A stretch of 9,992 nt of DNA from Bacteroidota bacterium (GTDB taxonomy: Bacteria > Bacteroidota > Ignavibacteria > UBA10030 > UBA6906). The first letter of the stretch is position 1, and each line of letters starts with the position of its first letter. The position numbers and the translations under genes are program-made. The stretch covers positions 1 to 9,992 of the forward strand of contig JAGDMJ010000084.1 in the NCBI GenBank assembly GCA_017860555.1, given 5' to 3'. Positions 6,440 to 9,992 of the stretch are shown here, in pieces. The notes under the pieces were generated by a model. It saw only the letters and a list, made by a program, of their open reading frames with translations. It was not told where the DNA came from and searched no databases.

Positions 6440-7919
6440 AGTTAACATGGAGGTTCCGGAGAATCTGTTCCGCCATCACGATTGCATCCGCTTCGACGAC
6501 GAAGTACATCGGGAAGCCCAGCACGACGGCGTCATAGACCGTGCCGTAGTAGCGCAGGGCCATTCCCCTCCCGCGGTATGTGGGGTTGGGGCTGTCGTCG
6601 CGGTTCACGTACGCGTACAGCACATCGGTAAACCCGGCCGGCTTGATAATGAGGTTGACCCATCCGAGTTTGCCGTTGTACGGAGAGATCGCCAGTTTGA
6701 CGGAGTCCACCGCGAAGTCCGATGTGATACCGGGCTTTCCCTTTCCGCCGGTGCAATCGCCCACCACATCCGTCTCATCCGCAGTGTAGATGTGCAGGTA
6801 GTCATACACAAACGACCCCGGGGGAAAGGCATACGGGAAATTATTGTAGTACGCGAACGATTTCAGGATTCTCCAGCCGCTCATAAGGAACTTTCCCCCT
6901 ACTTTCAGGTAGTCGGTGAAGATCGCGATGTTTGCCGGGTCCGAGATCTTGTGCGGCCTGCTTACTGGCACGTCATCGGCATGCCAGACAAGGAGTTTGT
7001 AGTGCGAGAGGACATCCCGGGGGGGCATTCCCTTGGCTTTGAAATCCCAGCTTTCCGCTCCCGGAAACACCCTCGCATAGAAACTGTCAACCGTCGCGTC
7101 GGAAACTCTCATCGTGACGAACGGTGAGTTGAACTCGTCGGTCTCATCGATGATCAGAACCGATTTCTCAAACGTTGGGACAATCAAGGTGACGAGGGCT
7201 GAGTCCCCCACCGGATCCACCAGATTCGTGTTGTTGCGCGAAGTGACCTTGACGGTGTGGGGCCCGTTCAATGGCTCCTTGAACACCGCAGGGGGAAGAT
7301 ACAGCGAGGTATCTGTAACCCACGTCCAGGCGCCTCCATCCACTGACCACGCGTACTCCACAATGGCGCCTTCCTTCGCCTGGTCTTTGGCATTGAAGAC
7401 CAAATTCAATCCCGGCCACCAGTCGGTGATGTGTTGCGAGACGAGCACATTTGCGTTCTTGACGGGGGCAATAAGCTTTGTAACAGGAGGCGCCGTACGG
7501 GTCGTGGTCAGGAGCTTCTGTGCCGGCGTGGGATCGATATTCCCATCATTATCTATGGCGCGCACATAGAATTCCTGTTTGTTCAGACTGTCGGTGGAAT
7601 TGAAGGGGATGGTGACCGTCGAGCCCGTGGTATCTCTCCAGCCGGTGGAATCGAACAATATCCATTGACCTGTTCCGGGGAGCAGATGATAGGTGAAATA
7701 CCGGTATTGGTAGCGCGTAATGTAGCCATCGTAATCTCCACCATCCCAGAAGAGCGTGACAAGGGCGAAGACCGTGTCGTTGTCCTTCGGGATGTTCGCC
7801 AGCTTGGTGTCGGGCGGATTGTTGGCATGAGGGGGCTCGGTTGGCCGCTCGCAGCTGGCTACCGCGAACATCAGGATCATGACGAGGGCTACTGCAAAGT
7901 AGCCGAACAAACGGTTCAT
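6438..7919 (-). CDS. Lipoprotein with two Ig-like modules and a ThuA/GATase-like C-terminal domain
   Basis: This is a 493-residue protein. I chose the ATG at 7917-7919 because it puts the positive n-region (MNR) directly before the hydrophobic core; an in-frame GTG at 7934, touching the previous stop, is the alternative, and neither has a clear ribosome binding site. The lipobox is V-A-S-C with Cys23. Residues about 35-140 are an Ig/Fn3-like module (VTLFWDGGDYDG, FYVRAIDNDGNIDPTPA), and 145-248 a second one (EYAWSVDGGAW, GPHTVKVTSRNN). Residues 250-493 resemble a class I glutamine-amidotransferase/ThuA-like fold. SVLIIDET is the first strand, YKLLVWHADD the strand after the helix, FTDYLKVGGKFLMSGW the next helix-turn-strand, and VLGFPMYFVVEA with a final helix closes it. 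I see no Cys at the usual nucleophile position, so a non-catalytic or binding role is likely. The TGA stop overlaps the receptor gene's ribosome binding site, suggesting translational coupling. Confidence 0.82.
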   Translation of the reverse strand: MNRLFGYFAVALVMILMFAVASCERPTEPPHANNPPDTKLANIPKDNDTVFALVTLFWDGGDYDGYITRYQYRYFTYHLLPGTGQWILFDSTGWRDTTGSTVTIPFNSTDSLNKQEFYVRAIDNDGNIDPTPAQKLLTTTRTAPPVTKLIAPVKNANVLVSQHITDWWPGLNLVFNAKDQAKEGAIVEYAWSVDGGAWTWVTDTSLYLPPAVFKEPLNGPHTVKVTSRNNTNLVDPVGDSALVTLIVPTFEKSVLIIDETDEFNSPFVTMRVSDATVDSFYARVFPGAESWDFKAKGMPPRDVLSHYKLLVWHADDVPVSRPHKISDPANIAIFTDYLKVGGKFLMSGWRILKSFAYYNNFPYAFPPGSFVYDYLHIYTADETDVVGDCTGGKGKPGITSDFAVDSVKLAISPYNGKLGWVNLIIKPAGFTDVLYAYVNRDDSPNPTYRGRGMALRYYGTVYDAVVLGFPMYFVVEADAIVMAEQILRNLHVN

Positions 7920-7934
7920 AGGGTATCTGTCCAC

Positions 7935-8594
7935 TTAGAGCATCGTGACGCTGATGATTTGCATTTTTCTGTTGAACAGGAAAGAATCCTGGAAGCGGAG
8001 CAACGACTCGAAAGGAGCGATTTCCACCTCTACCACTGTAGTCCGGTCCTCCTGCAATGTATACGAACCGGGGAAGGACATGACGGCAGGGACCCCCGGC
8101 GGAAGCACTACCGGGTTGATATAGATCTTGGGTATATAGGTTGCCACTTCCGTCGCGGTCAGTGCAAAGTCAAGCCGGTCGTACGTCCCCGGCGGGGCAT
8201 AAAACTCGAACACGGTCCCTTCGCGATATCGGCTGTTCTGGGGGGTAATCGTCGCTGTGTCACGAATTGTGATCGGAGTGCCATCGAGCCACTCGCGTGC
8301 AAGCATATTCTGGGATACCGACGTAATACGATCCATGCTCGTCGTAGCATAGAGGCTTGCGTAGTTGTCGCCCTGGTATACCCTCCCCCCGTACACCCTG
8401 GCCCAGAACTCATCCCAGCGGGAGAACTTCGTCGTGTCACTCGAGATGACCAGCATGGTATCAGTCTGCTTGGAGGTCAGTACCACGCGAAGGATCCCCG
8501 GGTGCGGTGACGGATCGACGCCCGTCGTGCACCCTCCAAGAATGATGAGGAACGTGATCGCAACCGCACTGAGACAGATGCGTGCCTTGAGCAT
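7935..8594 (-). CDS. Small lipoprotein, DUF4382-like
   Basis: This is a 219-residue protein starting at the ATG at 8592-8594, behind a good ribosome binding site. Residues 1-22 are a lipoprotein signal: positive n-region (MLKAR), hydrophobic core, and lipobox L-G-G-C with the lipidated cysteine at 22. The mature part looks all-beta. It opens with GILRVVLT near residue 33, has a YAPPGTYDRLDFALT stretch near 132-146, and ends with a Thr/Val-rich strand pair (TTVVEVEI) and a run to RKMQIISV. This layout resembles DUF4382, a family of exported beta-sandwich proteins of unknown function in which a PAGTY-like turn and a late TTTL-type strand are characteristic; the assignment is from memory and tentative. 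The stop at 7935 is 15 bases before the next ATG, so the genes are co-transcribed. Its place just ahead of a larger lipoprotein and a TonB-dependent receptor suggests an outer-membrane accessory or binding role, by inference only. Confidence 0.8.
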   Translation of the reverse strand: MLKARICLSAVAITFLIILGGCTTGVDPSPHPGILRVVLTSKQTDTMLVISSDTTKFSRWDEFWARVYGGRVYQGDNYASLYATTSMDRITSVSQNMLAREWLDGTPITIRDTATITPQNSRYREGTVFEFYAPPGTYDRLDFALTATEVATYIPKIYINPVVLPPGVPAVMSFPGSYTLQEDRTTVVEVEIAPFESLLRFQDSFLFNRKMQIISVTML

Positions 8595-8600
8595 TGCCGG

Positions 8601-8606
8601 CTCTCC
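8601..8606 (-). promoter_or_regulatory. Ribosome binding site of the small lipoprotein gene
   Basis: GGAGAG on the minus strand lies 6 bases before the ATG at 8592-8594. It decides the start: the longer frame opening at 8678 would add 28 residues rich in Pro and Gly that hide the signal peptide, and it has no comparable site. Confidence 0.7.
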
Positions 8607-8630
8607 GTAATCATTGAGATCTGCTGAATA

Positions 8631-8645
8631 CCCGCCGGGGGCGGG
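8631..8645 (-). other. GC-rich stem-loop in the 84-nt gap
   Basis: The bases form a perfect 6-bp stem (CCCGCC/GGCGGG) around a 3-base loop, between the stop of the LamG protein and the ribosome binding site of the next lipoprotein. No U-tract follows on the transcribed strand (TATTCAGCAG comes next), so it is not a canonical intrinsic terminator. An alternative hairpin using GGGC at 8651-8654 and GCCC at 8643-8646 overlaps it, so the two could compete. It may be an mRNA-stabilising or attenuating element, or chance in a GC-rich stretch. Confidence 0.35.
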
Positions 8646-8678
8646 CAACGCGCCCACCCCTGGCAAAGGAAAGGACAC

Positions 8679-9992
8679 TCACCGCAACAACATCATCTTG
8701 AGGATCTTGGACATCGATCCGGAGGTGAGCTTGTAGAAATAGACCCCGCTCGCTACCTGCGCACCACGGTCATTAACGCCATACCATGTCACATCATGAC
8801 CGCCGGCGTGCATGTGATCGTTCACGATTGTCTTCACCTTACGGCCAAGCATATCGTACACGACCAGCGATGTAGTTGCCGCCTTCGGTATTTCAAAATG
8901 GATCTTGGTCGAGGGGTTGAACGGGTTCGGGTAGTTCTGATCCAGTGCGAACACGCCCGGCAACGATGCGGGAATCGGACCGACACCTGTAACTCCCGAT
9001 TGAGCATAATTGTACACCGTCACCTTATCGATCTCTCCCTGGAACGGAGCAATGAAACCGTACCAGTCGGCGCTGTTCGGATTGCCACGTCCCACACGGA
9101 GCCGGGCACCCGGAGGAGTCCTGGAACCGCCCATCAACGGGGGCTTTGCACCAGTGATCTGCCCCGTCCACAGGAGATCATCGTTCTCATCCCGGACAAC
9201 AAGAGCCACAATCCCCGTGTCTGCAGTGACACTTCTGCGTTCCCAGATCAGGTGATACCATTTGTGCGGGACGATTGGAGTGGGACACTGGAGGCTATAC
9301 AATGTCCCATCCGGCGAACTGTAGCGTCCCACCCATCCAAAGCCACCCGTCAGCGAGCGGATCTCGATCTCGTAGTTATTGTTGAAATAATCCGTGGAGT
9401 CACCGGGCAGGTTGATCACACGGATGGCGTGGATCAGAGAATCGGGCTTCAGCCAGGCGCTAAGACTGAATTCCTCGGCCGAGAGGAACGGCGAAGCCAC
9501 TTCGACCCAGTTTGAGTCCACTGAAGGAACCGGTGCTCCCGGAGCCGTTCCCCAGCCCGTGTAGACCAGTTTCAATGCGTAGCTTCCCTCTTTGGCATCT
9601 GTAGCGTAGTCCGGAATGCGGCCCGGAAGAACCACGGTGGAGTTGCTTGGGGAATGATCTATCGGCGCATGCCCTGGACCTTCTTCGAACGTCAAGTCAA
9701 GGGTCTGAACGTTCGGCTGATACACATAGAACGAATAAACGCTCGGGACCGCGGCTTCAGCGTTCTGCGGATCCGTGGTCCGGAACCCGGCATTGTCAAT
9801 AGCCGACACGTAGTACTTCACCAGGGAGCCGTATGGCTGGCCGGGAATGGAAGCGGTTTTCACGTTGCCGGCGCCGCTCATGGACACACTGTCCCACTTG
9901 TTCGTGTAGTAATGCAGAGTCGTACTGGTAATCGTGTTCCCGTACGTAAACGGCTGGACTGTCGAGGAAATGTCATACGTCGAAACCGTCGT
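8679..9992 (-). CDS. Secreted Ig-like/LamG-like protein with C-terminal T9SS-type sorting domain (5' end outside window)
   Basis: The reading frame is open from the right edge to a TGA at 8679-8681, giving 437 residues of the C-terminal part; the true start lies beyond the window. An in-frame GTG near 9887 falls inside a domain and is not a convincing start. Visible residues 1-90 form an Ig/Fn3-like module (IPGQPYGSLVKYYVSAIDN), typical of exported FCB proteins. Residues about 95-328 look like a concanavalin/LamG-type jelly roll (LDLTFEEG near the start, KWYHLIWE in the middle, GEIDKVTVYNYA at the end), a fold that often binds sugars or serves as an adhesive module. Residues about 348-437 are a Por-secretion/FlgD-Ig-like sorting domain with NYPNPFNPSTKI, VYDMLGRKV and SGVYFYKL. 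In this family the domain directs type IX secretion and surface attachment. Eighty-four bases separate it from the next gene. The enzymatic part, if any, would be in the missing N-terminus. Confidence 0.85.
   Translation of the reverse strand, partial: TTVSTYDISSTVQPFTYGNTITSTTLHYYTNKWDSVSMSGAGNVKTASIPGQPYGSLVKYYVSAIDNAGFRTTDPQNAEAAVPSVYSFYVYQPNVQTLDLTFEEGPGHAPIDHSPSNSTVVLPGRIPDYATDAKEGSYALKLVYTGWGTAPGAPVPSVDSNWVEVASPFLSAEEFSLSAWLKPDSLIHAIRVINLPGDSTDYFNNNYEIEIRSLTGGFGWVGRYSSPDGTLYSLQCPTPIVPHKWYHLIWERRSVTADTGIVALVVRDENDDLLWTGQITGAKPPLMGGSRTPPGARLRVGRGNPNSADWYGFIAPFQGEIDKVTVYNYAQSGVTGVGPIPASLPGVFALDQNYPNPFNPSTKIHFEIPKAATTSLVVYDMLGRKVKTIVNDHMHAGGHDVTWYGVNDRGAQVASGVYFYKLTSGSMSKILKMMLLR

Noticed and set aside
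7019..7025. Seven-base homopolymer in the Ig/GATase-like lipoprotein gene
   Set aside because: It is explained by ordinary Pro-Pro codons followed by Arg in a GC-rich gene and is shorter than the eight-G tract; not strong enough to call a slip site.
7431..8510. Plus-strand open frame of 359 codons
   Set aside because: It is antisense to two lipoprotein genes with clear signal peptides and family features; its product is rich in Arg, His and Val with no domain I recognise.
8595..8678. N-terminal extension of the small lipoprotein to 8678
   Set aside because: The extra 28 residues would place a Pro/Gly-rich segment before the lipoprotein signal, and the GGAGAG site fits the ATG at 8594.

Overview
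The window is about 10 kb of bacterial DNA, roughly mid-50s % GC by eye. It holds seven genes, all on the minus strand, and the genes at both ends are cut by the window. Gaps between genes are only 10 to 84 bases, so this looks like the interior of one long operon read from right to left. I see no promoter, tRNA, rRNA, CRISPR array or mobile element.

The gene content points to the FCB group (Bacteroidota/Chlorobiota/Ignavibacteria/Kapabacteria or relatives such as KSB1 or Calditrichota). The signs are two different C-terminal sorting-type domains (one with the hallmark NYPNPFNPSTKI), a PorV/PorQ-family outer-membrane protein, a TonB-dependent receptor with a carboxypeptidase-regulatory-like extension, and lipoproteins built from Ig-like modules. 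The exact phylum cannot be fixed by reading alone.

In transcription order: (1) 9992-8679, the 3' part of a secreted Ig-like/LamG-like protein with a C-terminal sorting domain; (2) 8594-7935, a small lipoprotein resembling DUF4382; (3) 7919-6438, a lipoprotein with two Ig-like modules and a glutamine-amidotransferase-like (ThuA/GATase-type) C-terminal domain; (4) 6427-3638, a 929-residue TonB-dependent receptor; (5) 3614-1842, a secreted protein with an uncharacterised N-terminal region, an Fn3 module and a second kind of sorting domain; (6) 1826-903, a PorV/PorQ-family beta-barrel; (7) 849-1, the 5' part of an exported protein whose stop lies beyond the window, possibly the N-terminal beta-sandwich of a large glycoside hydrolase.

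Every product carries an export signal, or in the partial first gene an exported-type domain set. The locus therefore encodes a cell-envelope system: an outer-membrane importer, two lipoproteins, two probable type IX secretion cargoes, a PorV-type cargo shuttle and perhaps a polymer-degrading enzyme. It resembles a polysaccharide-utilization locus but has no recognisable SusD. The substrate and the joint function are inferences.
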